A stretch of 64,000 nucleotides of DNA from positions 28,616 to 92,615 of the forward strand of contig CAJUOV010000006.1 in the NCBI GenBank assembly GCA_910588695.1. Reading direction: 5' to 3'. Of the stretch, positions 16,588 to 25,600 are shown one piece after another (position 1 is the first letter of the stretch; every line of letters starts with the position of its first letter). This stretch comes from an uncultured Christensenellaceae bacterium. Its GTDB lineage: Bacteria; Bacillota; Clostridia; Christensenellales; Borkfalkiaceae. Made by a program: the position numbers and the translations under genes. A model generated the notes under the pieces. That model saw only the letters and a list, made by a program, of their open reading frames with translations. It searched no databases and was not told where the DNA came from.

Positions 16588-17461
16588 TTCCAGCCATAAT
16601 TTCCCGAGGAAAAGAAAAATGCGAAATGTCTCCGCTCTCCAAAACGCTCAATACGCTCCGCACATTCCTTCGAATTGCAAGATCAAGCGTAGTATGTATT
16701 CCGTCTATCACTACACCGAAATTCAATACATTTGCCATTTTGCGTTTGAATTGTTCGTCTCCCTCTTCGAGTGATAAGGCAGCCTCATCGACAATGGGTC
16801 TGAACGGCTCCATTAAATCGCAGGAAAAATTAAACTCGTTAAATTCATTGTCATGCCATATCCCAAGTTGCGTCAAAAAACCTGCCGCAACAATCTCTCT
16901 GTTGAAAGCGGATAGCAAGCACGCATAACCGTAATTCAGACAACCGTTAAGAAAACCGCCGCTGTGCCGCGATACGTCTGCGGGAAGAATGCAGTTAAAA
17001 TACACTTTTGCAGCATGTCCTTCCCGATTGCTGGAATCCCCTTCTCGCACTTCCTCCGCGTATTGCGCCAAAGCCTGCGCTTCTTTTTCAAAACCCCTTC
17101 TTTTTAACAAAGCAGACTGATTAAAAATTTTTTGCTTAATAATCTGTTGCCATAATTTTTTCTTAATATCATTCCCCCAACCAAACTGCCATTTGTACCG
17201 TTTAGAGGTATTGTGCGCTCCGTAATACGGAATAATTTCCGATTGGGGATTACACTTCTCGTCGCAAAAAATAATTTTCACATTATTTTCTACCAATACC
17301 GACAGAAGCGCAGCGGTCATAGATACCGCCGTACTCTGCACGATCAGCGTGTTGATTTCGTTAATGTATATTTTCTTCTCTTTCTCTCCGCGCACGACGA
17401 GGTAATTCAAACGTGTTTCGAGTTTGCAACGCGAATTGATGATTACGATACGGAATCCCAT
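16577..17461 (-). CDS. cas1: CRISPR adaptation integrase Cas1
   Basis: A 294-residue Cas1 of the type II group. Metal-binding catalytic residues are E147 (NREGHAAKVYF), H203 (IWHDNEF) and E218 (DLMEPFRP), matching the E/H/E triad of the family. The N-terminal beta domain (residues 1-80) holds NSRCKLETRLNYLVV. It inserts spacer DNA next to the leader as a Cas1-Cas2 complex. It starts 1 bp after the cas9 stop, so the four cas genes form one tight operon. Confidence 0.97.
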   Translation of the reverse strand: MGFRIVIINSRCKLETRLNYLVVRGEKEKKIYINEINTLIVQSTAVSMTAALLSVLVENNVKIIFCDEKCNPQSEIIPYYGAHNTSKRYKWQFGWGNDIKKKLWQQIIKQKIFNQSALLKRRGFEKEAQALAQYAEEVREGDSSNREGHAAKVYFNCILPADVSRHSGGFLNGCLNYGYACLLSAFNREIVAAGFLTQLGIWHDNEFNEFNFSCDLMEPFRPIVDEAALSLEEGDEQFKRKMANVLNFGVVIDGIHTTLDLAIRRNVRSVLSVLESGDISHFSFPREIMAGNEL

Positions 17462-17462
17462 A

Positions 17463-20400
17463 TCACACTTTGCGCTCTCTTACCGTTAAACCACAGCACG
17501 ATTGATGAATGATCTTAAAATCAACATCCGTAATATTTTTACTTGGTTGCAATTTACCGTTCAGCTTACTGCCACCGATCAAGGTCAAATCCGAAAGTTG
17601 CGCATTGCACTGGAAAAAGTTCAGAATCTGCAACAAAACTTTCACTTGTTTTGCAACAGACAGTGCGGTGAACGCTTCCAGTCCATCCATCAACAGCTTT
17701 CTGAACGTGGCGCAATAACCTATTCCGGTGTAAATTTCATCTTCGAGTTTTTCCTCCAAATAGAGATATAAGTTCATATTATTTTCCCTATTGATTTCGA
17801 GTTTTACCTCCCCCATGCGGTTCGTCTTGACGATGAAATGATCCTCCTGCATTTCATCAATTTTCGCCCTGTATCTTTCGCAAAATTCCGACAGCGCTTT
17901 CACATATTCGTCCGTCTTATTGTCCGTAAAAAGTTCAACGCCGTTTTGCACCAAAATCTGCGCGTCAGAAATTCCAGTAATATAGACAGGCATTCCGTTA
18001 TAAGAAACGAGCTGGTTAATTTTGAACTTCGGCACAAGTAACTTTGGATTAACAAGTCCCTTACTCTCGAAATAAGAACAAATCAGCGCCTCGTCTTCAT
18101 CTGTTTGTCTGCAAACCAATACGGGAACCGCCTCGATTGTCTTAATGATTTTACCCTTTTTCCCCTCCGACTGTACGATTGCAAAATAAGCAGTCGTCAG
18201 TCCGCTGTAACCGCCGTAGCGGTCAATATTGCTCAATACGCCGTTGCCCTTTCTGGGAATCTTACTTCGACTGTCGTTTTTGGCATAGACCGTCTGATCG
18301 TAAAATCCGCCCTTGGCGCAATAGGCGTATCTGGTAACGCTCATACTGCATTTTGAAAATACGGATTTGACGGTAGACAATGAAGAAGTTTTATCCCACG
18401 CGCCGTCGACGTTGCGCACAAACATCGTTTTCAGATTGAACATACGCCAAATATCTCCGTCTTTGCGGAACATTGCAAAAGGCGACGAGAAACAAGTATC
18501 GAAGACGTTCCCGACAACCACGTTCAGATACGCATCCCGTGCATGGTGCAAATCATTTGTTTCCCTGCACTTAAACAAATCGAATTTATTTTTGAAATCG
18601 TTTACATTTTTCGCTTTGCTGTAAACTATTTTGGTATTCGGATACTTCCGCTTCATCAATTCGGCAACGACTTTTACCGTTTGATCGGTAATCGTCTTTT
18701 GACGGTTGATAAAACCGTTGTAATCGTCTTCGCTCAAAGGTTCTGTACGCGTCAGACGATGATAAGTCAAATCTCCGATCAAACCCTTTTGCAAAAGCAA
18801 TTTCCAGAAAGATTGCGCTTTCGTGAATTCCTTCGGCAACGGATAAATATCACTCTTTTCCGCATTTTTGGAACGCAACACAAGCACTTTGTTGTCGAGG
18901 CTGTCATCTTTGATATAAGTTCGCGGCAGAATATGATCGACGTCGTAAAGATCTGTATTGATTTTCGCAAGATCGATCCGTTCCCCCGAATACATGCACC
19001 GTCCGAGTTGCCTGAAATACAGATACAGCCTTTCCTGTCTGAGCCGCAAATCGGTAATTTCTTCTTTTTTCAACTCTTCGCAAATATCGGAGTAAGCGCT
19101 GTCGATGCCTTTATACAATTCAAGCAAACGGTTTTTCCTCGACTGCGTTCTGCCCTCGTCGCCCTTCTTGCCCTCTTCGCGCGTGACTTCGATAAAAATT
19201 TTATCGGGGATACTTCCAATCGCCCGCACATATTCGTCCGCCATGCAGCATGCCTGCCAAACACCGCGACGGACGGCGGGCGAAACGTAAAGATTTTCCA
19301 ACTCCTCGTAAGTTATTTCCCCGTTGCTTTCCCCGTTCTCCTCTTGAATAAGTTTTTCAAAATTGTATTGTTCGTCGAATAAGATTTCGTTCAGGTTCTG
19401 ATTGGTCTCGTACAGAAAATCGAGAACGGATAAATTTTCGCCGAGCGCGGGAACGAAAACGGTGAGTCCCGTCAAAAGTTTCTCGGATAATCTTCCGAAT
19501 TTCTGAAACGACAATCCTTTCAATTCTTTGACGTGCTCGTTGATTGCGCTGATTTTTCCGTAATTCTTCCGTATCAGATCGACGACGATGTTTTTATCGG
19601 TATTGAGTGTATGCCAGAGAATAATATTTTCGCAAACACCGCCGCACTTTTGCAAATCCTCGTCAACGAAATCTCCCAAAATCTCTTTCAAACGAAGATA
19701 GGAGGACATGTTCGCTTTGAAATCCCCGTCTTTTCCCGTCAGCTTCACCGAACCTTTCTCCGCTGCGGATACAGCTCCTTCTCTCACAAGAAAATCCAAT
19801 ATCGATTTATCCGTCACTTTTTTCTTTTTCAGAAAAAGATTCCGATAAATCCTTTGTTTCAGCCCCACCGAGATCGGTACGTCGTTAATCCGAAGTTTAT
19901 TCAGTTGATTCAGGACGTTGTACTTTTGATAGATAATGGAACACTGCGGAAGAACGTCCTCTCCGTGCAGATACGAGCATTTATTCGTCATGCGCCGCAT
20001 AAACTCCTCGTTACTCTTCGCCCTATCAACGACCTTGTCAAAATTCCAAGGCGTGATTTTTTCGCTGCCGCGAACAACCCAACTGTTTTTTCCCGTCAGC
20101 GGTCCCACATAGTACGGAATCCTGAAACGAAACACACTCAAAATTTTATCGAAAATCTCTTGCGTTTCAGGGTGAACTTTCACCATGTTTTCGACAATTT
20201 TTATAAGTTCGTCCTCATTGACCTGATGAGGAAAGAGTCCGTTATCGGAATGCAGAATTTTCGGCAGAAATGCGCCGCGATCGATTTTTTGCAAAATATC
20301 CCGTCGCGTCTCTTCGTCTTTAACGTCTTTCAGATTGGAGAGGAGTTTTTTCAACTCGGCAAAAAAGTCCGCATCCTTGCACAATTTTACTTTGACTTTT

Positions 20401-21476
20401 TCCCCGCCTTTTTTCGTGTAGCCGACATAATTTACATAATTCGCTTTCTCTTTTGCGCTTTTGAAAAAACTGCGATAGACGTCCGAAGGAGAATTCTCAC
20501 GTAAAAAATTTTTTAACTGTCTTAAATCGTCTCTGTGCGTTTCATAAAGTTTGATCATTGCAGAGGAAATATTCGGCTGCCCTTCCAGCAATTTTTCAAA
20601 AACGACAAAACTGTAAATCGACCTTATTTTTTCAAGTAAAACGTAGTTGTCTCCATACGTCGATTGCATCGCCTCAAACGCTTCATTGGTCAGTTCCCTG
20701 AACGAGAAAGACTTCTCGGCAGCATACTCCTCGCCGAACAGCGCTTTGGGGGATATTTTTCCGCCGGTAATTCCCTTGATGATTTCTCTCGTCAAAGCGT
20801 CCTTACCGAAAAGTTTTTCCAAAGCGGCTTGTTTATCCCGAAGTCCCGTCTTGTTATCGGTCAAAATCTCTTTTGCTTTTTGAACGAATCGGACGGAAAA
20901 ATTCGGGATTATGTCGCATTCCGAATATATATCTGCGCAGACTTCGTTCAACCCGTCAAAAAGTCTGCCCGAATCACGAACGCTCTCCATACCGCCGTCG
21001 AATAAAAAGTGTCCGCGATATTTAACGATATGATGAAGCGCAAGATAATAAAGTCGCAAATCTCTAACAGGCTTCGTCTGCAAATCTCTGCGCAAATGAT
21101 ATATCGTCGGATATTCGGCATGATATTGTTTATCGGTATACGCCCCGTCGGCAAACAAGCTGTTTTTATCGCCGCCGAGCAATTCCGCTTTATCGTCCGC
21201 ATAAAAGGCGCTGTTATTCAAACGGATAAAAAAATTCTCATCTTCCAAAAAAGGAGCAAAGAGCGCCTGCAAAAACCCGAGCCGCTGTTTTCGCCTTTCC
21301 AGCCTGCGGCGCGCCGTTCTGAAAAGTCGCCTACTCTCGGCCGTTGCGCCTTCGGGAAATAACCGAACCGCCCAACAATCCTTGCCCTTGGCGCGCAACA
21401 GACGGTAATTTTCGTCCGTGCACGCCATTCCCACCGAATTCGTACCGATGTCCATGCCGAGATAAAATTTCTTCAT
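17463..21476 (-). CDS. cas9: CRISPR RNA-guided nuclease Cas9, subtype II-A
   Basis: A 1,337-residue Cas9. RuvC-I is YLGMDIGTNSVG with D9; the arginine-rich bridge helix is near residues 47-66. The recognition lobe spans about 70-720. RuvC-II is FIEVTREEG with E763. The HNH domain has YDVDHILP with H848 and DNKVL with N862. RuvC-III is NDLHHARDAYLN with H978 and D981. The remaining C-terminal region (about 1080-1337) is the PAM-reading part. All nuclease residues are intact, so both DNA strands should be cut. Length is close to the 1,368 of S. pyogenes Cas9. An AGGAGAA site precedes the ATG. The PAM cannot be read from this sequence. Confidence 0.98.
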   Translation of the reverse strand: MKKFYLGMDIGTNSVGMACTDENYRLLRAKGKDCWAVRLFPEGATAESRRLFRTARRRLERRKQRLGFLQALFAPFLEDENFFIRLNNSAFYADDKAELLGGDKNSLFADGAYTDKQYHAEYPTIYHLRRDLQTKPVRDLRLYYLALHHIVKYRGHFLFDGGMESVRDSGRLFDGLNEVCADIYSECDIIPNFSVRFVQKAKEILTDNKTGLRDKQAALEKLFGKDALTREIIKGITGGKISPKALFGEEYAAEKSFSFRELTNEAFEAMQSTYGDNYVLLEKIRSIYSFVVFEKLLEGQPNISSAMIKLYETHRDDLRQLKNFLRENSPSDVYRSFFKSAKEKANYVNYVGYTKKGGEKVKVKLCKDADFFAELKKLLSNLKDVKDEETRRDILQKIDRGAFLPKILHSDNGLFPHQVNEDELIKIVENMVKVHPETQEIFDKILSVFRFRIPYYVGPLTGKNSWVVRGSEKITPWNFDKVVDRAKSNEEFMRRMTNKCSYLHGEDVLPQCSIIYQKYNVLNQLNKLRINDVPISVGLKQRIYRNLFLKKKKVTDKSILDFLVREGAVSAAEKGSVKLTGKDGDFKANMSSYLRLKEILGDFVDEDLQKCGGVCENIILWHTLNTDKNIVVDLIRKNYGKISAINEHVKELKGLSFQKFGRLSEKLLTGLTVFVPALGENLSVLDFLYETNQNLNEILFDEQYNFEKLIQEENGESNGEITYEELENLYVSPAVRRGVWQACCMADEYVRAIGSIPDKIFIEVTREEGKKGDEGRTQSRKNRLLELYKGIDSAYSDICEELKKEEITDLRLRQERLYLYFRQLGRCMYSGERIDLAKINTDLYDVDHILPRTYIKDDSLDNKVLVLRSKNAEKSDIYPLPKEFTKAQSFWKLLLQKGLIGDLTYHRLTRTEPLSEDDYNGFINRQKTITDQTVKVVAELMKRKYPNTKIVYSKAKNVNDFKNKFDLFKCRETNDLHHARDAYLNVVVGNVFDTCFSSPFAMFRKDGDIWRMFNLKTMFVRNVDGAWDKTSSLSTVKSVFSKCSMSVTRYAYCAKGGFYDQTVYAKNDSRSKIPRKGNGVLSNIDRYGGYSGLTTAYFAIVQSEGKKGKIIKTIEAVPVLVCRQTDEDEALICSYFESKGLVNPKLLVPKFKINQLVSYNGMPVYITGISDAQILVQNGVELFTDNKTDEYVKALSEFCERYRAKIDEMQEDHFIVKTNRMGEVKLEINRENNMNLYLYLEEKLEDEIYTGIGYCATFRKLLMDGLEAFTALSVAKQVKVLLQILNFFQCNAQLSDLTLIGGSKLNGKLQPSKNITDVDFKIIHQSCCGLTVRERKV

Positions 21477-21506
21477 AAGTTTCTCCTAAAATTTTGCTTT
21501 TTTGTA

Positions 21507-21535
21507 TTGACAATTAAAAAATCGTTTGCTATAAT
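21507..21535 (+). promoter_or_regulatory. tracrRNA promoter
   Basis: Full consensus TTGACA (21507-21512), 17-bp spacer and TATAAT (21530-21535), directed away from cas9. Transcription should start at about 21542. Confidence 0.85.
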
Positions 21536-21540
21536 AATGA

Positions 21541-21635
21541 TACAAAACAACAAGGCAAGTTCAAATAAAGAATTTTCCTAACCACTTGTCGCATTGTGCG
21601 ATGAAGCTCTTCTGAACAGGAAGAGCTTTTTTTTT
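21541..21635 (+). ncRNA. tracrRNA
   Basis: About 95 nt, divergent from cas9. The anti-repeat (21541-21566) pairs with the crRNA repeat as follows: GUUUGA/UCAAAU lower stem of 6 bp, a GA/AAGU bulge, then a 16-bp upper stem with one G-U. This is the same bulge geometry as in S. pyogenes. A small GAA-UUUUC nexus-like element, a TCGCA-TTG-TGCGA hairpin and the terminator AAGCTCTTC/GAAGAGCTT (21604-21628) followed by a T run to 21635 complete it. It guides RNase III processing of the array transcript and binds Cas9. Confidence 0.9.
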
Positions 21636-21708
21636 GATTATATCACGTAAATCAACCCTTGTAAATAGCAAAGCTCAAAAAAACTTCCAATTTGTTAGAA
21701 TCGAATAA

Positions 21709-22099
21709 TTAAGAATCATACTTGTCAACGAAAAATTCGGGCAAATAATCCTTATTATCTGCCGTTACATTGGAAAAGACCTTATTGTTACAATTTTTAA
21801 TTTCTTTTAATATCTGTCTAAAAATTTCAATGACCTCATCTTTATATTGATAATCGTTATCGTCAATTAGAATGACAGTGCCGACTTTTTACCTTTCCTA
21901 ACAGCTTTCTTATTGTTTTAACGGTCAATCCCTTGCCTGAAACGCTAAATTCTTTTCTCCCGCAGTCACACGCCAATAATTTCGCCATAAACGTCTTTCC
22001 AACGCCGGACTCCCCGCATATCAGTAAACCTGTTGCCAATTTCACACTGTAAACTACATACTTTTCGGTATTTTGTAAAAAGTCACAGATGTTCTTCAA
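21709..22099 (-). pseudogene. AAA ATPase remnant (FtsH-like), frameshifted and truncated
   Basis: A fragment of an AAA ATPase. Walker A (LLICGESGVGKT) is encoded in the frame ending near 21865, and Walker B (TVILIDDND) in the next frame, which ends at a TAA at 21709-21711. Removing one A from an A5 run at about 21889 would join them. The frame is also closed by a stop not far upstream (before IIVGYNKQDEKLKNICD), so the N-terminus is missing. No ribosome binding site is convincing. It is probably a dead passenger gene of the element, not part of CRISPR function. Confidence 0.7.
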
Positions 22100-22391
22100 T
22101 TTCTCGTCTTGTTTGTTGTAACCTACAATTATTTTCCAATCTTAATATCAGTTCTACCTGACACATGTTGTCATGATTAAAAAACATTTGAAATACATTA
22201 TATGTTTGCCACTGATTCTTTCGCCTAAAAATTAGGGATTTTCATGAGGAATTATTGCTATTTTCTTAAAAAAATATCAATCAATCTATAAAGCGATTGA
22301 ATACAATAGCAAATATATAAATATAAAGACGTGGCGATTGCAGAAATCGCCACGTCTTACTAATAATACTTCAACAAATATACAAAACGTT
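22100..22391. other. gene-free right end of the element
   Basis: About 290 bp of AT-rich sequence with no convincing reading frame. It contains a perfect 14-bp inverted repeat at 22326-22358 (AAGACGTGGCGATT arms, 5-nt loop) without a clear T tract, and ends in the right attP arm. Confidence 0.6.
22326..22358. repeat. 14-bp inverted repeat near right end
   Basis: AAGACGTGGCGATT and its exact reverse complement flank a 5-nt loop. It may be a weak terminator insulating the element from spoIIID, or a protein-binding site. Confidence 0.6.
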
Positions 22392-22418
22392 CTAATAAGT
22401 TACTACCGTATGTACGGT
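22388..22418. other. attachment site, right end of element
   Basis: Outer arm CGTTCT (22388-22393), 11 bp, inner arm ACCGTA (22405-22410), central TG (22411-22412), then the rest of the TATGTACGGT core (22409-22418). The arms mirror those at 8836-8858 with the same 11-bp gap. Confidence 0.85.
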
Positions 22419-22523
22419 TGATTTGCTTGTGCCGAGCACATTGGCGCAAGCACGAACGGTGCAACCCGTTTCAACAATGTATTTCCCTTCTCTGACAACT
22501 CTTTCTTCGATATACTCCCACAT
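22392..22523 (-). CDS. spoIIID: spoIIID, 5' half (split by the element)
   Basis: Starts with ATG behind a GGGG site and encodes MWEYIEERVVREGKYIVET, then the helix-turn-helix through GTSKSTVH (residues 31-38). This matches the N-terminus of B. subtilis SpoIIID (ERT-IKIGKYIVET ... GVSKSTVHKDLTER). At residue 38 the frame enters the element and runs only five more codons (TVVTY) to a stop, giving a 43-residue truncated product. After excision it joins 8835-8686 and reads on as KDVTERL. SpoIIID is made in the mother cell under sigma-E, and in Bacillus it is needed for sigK transcription. The truncated form has most of the DNA-binding motif but lacks the C-terminal basic helix. Confidence 0.92.
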   Translation of the reverse strand: MWEYIEERVVREGKYIVETGCTVRACANVLGTSKSTVHTVVTY

Positions 22524-22556
22524 ATAAATTCCCCTTTTTTCGACAAAAGATACTTT

Positions 22557-22583
22557 AATTTATGTCGAATATCAAATAATTAT
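22557..22583 (-). promoter_or_regulatory. sigma-E promoter of spoIIID
   Basis: On the minus strand ATA (22581-22583), a 16-bp spacer, CATAAATT (22557-22564). This fits the sigma-E core ATA-N16-CATANNNT at every specified position. Transcription should start near 22550, about 27 nt before the ATG. Confidence 0.7.
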
Positions 22584-22628
22584 GCTTCATATTTTTTGTT
22601 ACCGATGTTTGAACCAAACGGCTCTGAA

Positions 22629-25600
22629 TCAGGAGTTATGCAGATTCTCGGCAAGCACCCAAGGAATATCGACCGTATCGCTTTCGTCGCGGGGATCGGA
22701 CGCCTTGTGCGCATTGACAACCGTTTCCTTCATGTGTTGCCAATCGGGCGCGACTTCATAATAGGTAATCAATTCATCGAAGAATGCGTTCGCCCAACCC
22801 GTTATTGCTTCGTCGCAAAGTTCAACGTAAAGTTTTTCGCCTACAAACTCCGAAAGATCGATCGCATAAGTTGCCATATCCGCCCAAGAACCGCCCTGAG
22901 CAAGGAATCCGTCGTTAAAATGGACGTCTGCAAATCTCGACTGTTGATAATAGCCGACAAGTTCGCCGTTTTCCTTGTAGACCTTGACTGCCGCGGCATG
23001 ACCGCCCATTCTCACCGTAATCCAACCGCTCCCGCCGAGCGTGAATACAGAAGAACGAACCGTCCAGGTACCCTCTTCTGCGATTCCGGTATTCCAGCCG
23101 TTGAGGTGATAATTTCCGCCCTGATTGTAAGGAAGCTGTTCGCCCCAATATTCATTCGCGGAAATCACGCAGGTCTCCAAATTAAATCCATCCGTTGAAG
23201 TCGTCCAACCCGCCATGTCTCCCGTTTCGAATCCGCCGTTCACGACGCGATTGCCCGTCGTATCTTTAATTGAAAGGGTCAACGTAAAGGAAACCTCATT
23301 CGAAGAATCCTCTCCGTTGGTCGCGGTAACTTCAAACACAACGGTTTCAACATGATTCACCGTGAGATTGCAATCCGCAAACGACAATTCATATATGCCG
23401 TTTATCAGAGAGATCGATTCGGCTTCTCCGCCTCCGATCTTTCTCGTGACCGAGTAATTTACAGAAAGGTTCTCGGGAACGATCAGATATTTTGAAAAAT
23501 CGATTCGGGAAGCAACCGCGGACGGATCGCTTTCTCTGATCGAAAAGACGTCCCAAAACGTCTCTGCTTTTCCGTCGGTCAAAAGATCGCCCGCTACGAT
23601 TTTTTCACCGTAAACGGTTACGGATACGGTAAACGTGCTTTCAAAAGTATCTCCGCCGCTTCCCCACATTATATCGGTTAAAGTTACGGTGACAGCAACG
23701 CAATAAACGCCCTCTTCTCTATCGGTCGCATCAAAGCGAAACACGCCGTCCCCGATACTTGCGCCGCTTTCCTCAACGGAATAAGCATAAGTAAAGCGCG
23801 ATCCCGTTTCCGGCTCGGGCAGACTTATCGTACCGCTCTCGCCCTTTTGGATCGTCATTGTTTTATTGTCGAACACAGGTATTTTAACTGTATTTCTGAC
23901 GTTTACGTTTGCCGTAAACGCCGCTACGCCGTCTATTTTATAAACCACGGTATAAGCGCCCGATTTCGCCGCCGTCAGTCGGAACGGATCCGCCGCATCT
24001 ACGCTCAAACCGTTTTCTTGAATTTCCGCCGTGAACGCATTATTCTTTACAACTCCCTGCGACAATGCGGGCAAATCCAGCGTATACGTATTCGTATCTT
24101 TGAGATCGAACTCCGCAGAAGGGTTAAAATATCTCGTTTCGGTGAGGTCGGTATATTTTTCATCGGACGGCGCGTCTTTCCAATAGGTTGCAAACGCATC
24201 GAGATACAATGAACGGAAATCCCCACCGTCCTCTCCGTCGACGGCTTTCACATAGACTGTTTTACCTTTGAATGCGCTCAGATCGAGTTTATAATCATTG
24301 AGTTTGAGCGCAGCTTCGGGGTCTTTCCAGAGAATATTTCGCACGTCTGCGATCTTAATATCCGTACCCCCCCCCCTCGGATTTCTTTTCGTAAAATTCG
24401 AGATGCACATTCCGAGGCGTGTTCCCCTCGATCGGACGCGCCGAGCCGAATTTGAACGTGATCCAACCACTTCCGCCTACGACGAACGAAGGACTTACGA
24501 GAGTTTCTGTTCCGCCGTCGACTCCGACATAATATTGCCCGTCGTTATTTGAAGAATACTGACCCCAGTAGGAGCCGTCACTGCTCAGCGATCCCGTTGC
24601 TCCCGTCCAACCGTTCAATCCGTCCTCGAACCCGCCGTTCTGCATGCGGAACGCCGTTGTATCGGTTACGTTCACCGTATAAGTATAGGATAGAGGTTCG
24701 CCGAGACCGTTTTTGATATCGGCAATTACCGTAAACGTCACGGCTGTCGAAGTTTCTCCGTATTCGCCGCCCGCATTGGAAATCGAATACACGATTCCGT
24801 CCGTGTGGACCGCACCGTTCACCGAATAACTTGCGATATTGCCCGTATTGGAAAAATTCGCAAAAAGATCGAGTATATAAACGCCGTCTTTCACCGACGC
24901 CAGATCGACGCTCACCGTTTTGCTCTCCTCTTTGAGCGCAGGAAAATGCGATCGGTCGAAAGTTACTCTGACAGCAAAGGAAGCGCTGCCTCTCTTCTGC
25001 GGATTCCCCTTATAGGTGTAGATTACTTCCACCGTTTCATCCGCTTCCGCCGTATATTTTTTCTGCCCCGAAAGAGCGATTCCTCCGATTTTATAGACGT
25101 ATGTGAAATGTTCGTCCTCCGATTTCAATTCAAGCGTATACGAGTTTTCGGATTCTTCCTCAGAAAACGGATCGATCATCTCCGTCGCGTCGGCAAAGAC
25201 GGGAGCGGCGGGAGTTGAATCTTTGATCTTTACGGTGACGGTAAAATTTACGCTTCCCGCCGAATTGCCGTCCACGGTGACGGCGGCTTCTACGATCAGA
25301 GATACCGTATCGCTTTCATTTTCAAGCTCGTAATCGGCTCCGAGATCGTAAGTCAACTCATTGCCCGTGATCGAAGCCTTTTCGTCCTGCGTATTTAACG
25401 AGTAGACGTAACCGTAAGTATGCCCCTCCGATTCCGTCGGCGCAAAAGCAATGCTTCCGCTGTTCGCCGTAAAGAGATCGATGTCGATCGATACATTGGC
25501 AAACGTCGGCATTTCGGCGGAGAGCACATGAATTTCGATGGAAACCGTGACGCCTTCGGTAGACAATGTCAGCGTCGCGTCGCCCGTTGCAACGCCCGTC

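Larger units (their letters stand above)
8834..22411. mobile_element. skin-like intervening element in spoIIID carrying CRISPR-Cas9
   Basis: A 13,577-bp element bounded by the 10-bp direct repeat TATGTACGGT (8832-8841 and 22409-22418). It separates codons 1-38 of spoIIID from the remaining 48 codons. It contains a large serine recombinase with a coupled 57-residue protein, a complete type II-A CRISPR-Cas locus with tracrRNA, an XRE/HipA-like pair, a second two-gene pair and an AAA ATPase remnant. No structural phage or conjugation genes are present. Joining its ends gives a 48-bp palindromic attP; joining the flanks restores spoIIID in frame. By analogy to skin in sigK it is probably excised in the sporulating mother cell. 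Its genes look more AT-rich by eye than the flanks. Confidence 0.9.

Noticed and set aside
18543..20504. Long plus-strand frames opposite cas9
   Set aside because: They are mirror frames of cas9 with no ribosome binding sites or recognisable domains.
8834..22411. The element as an ordinary prophage or conjugative element
   Set aside because: There are no capsid, tail, portal, terminase, relaxase or secretion genes; only the recombinase and cargo are present.
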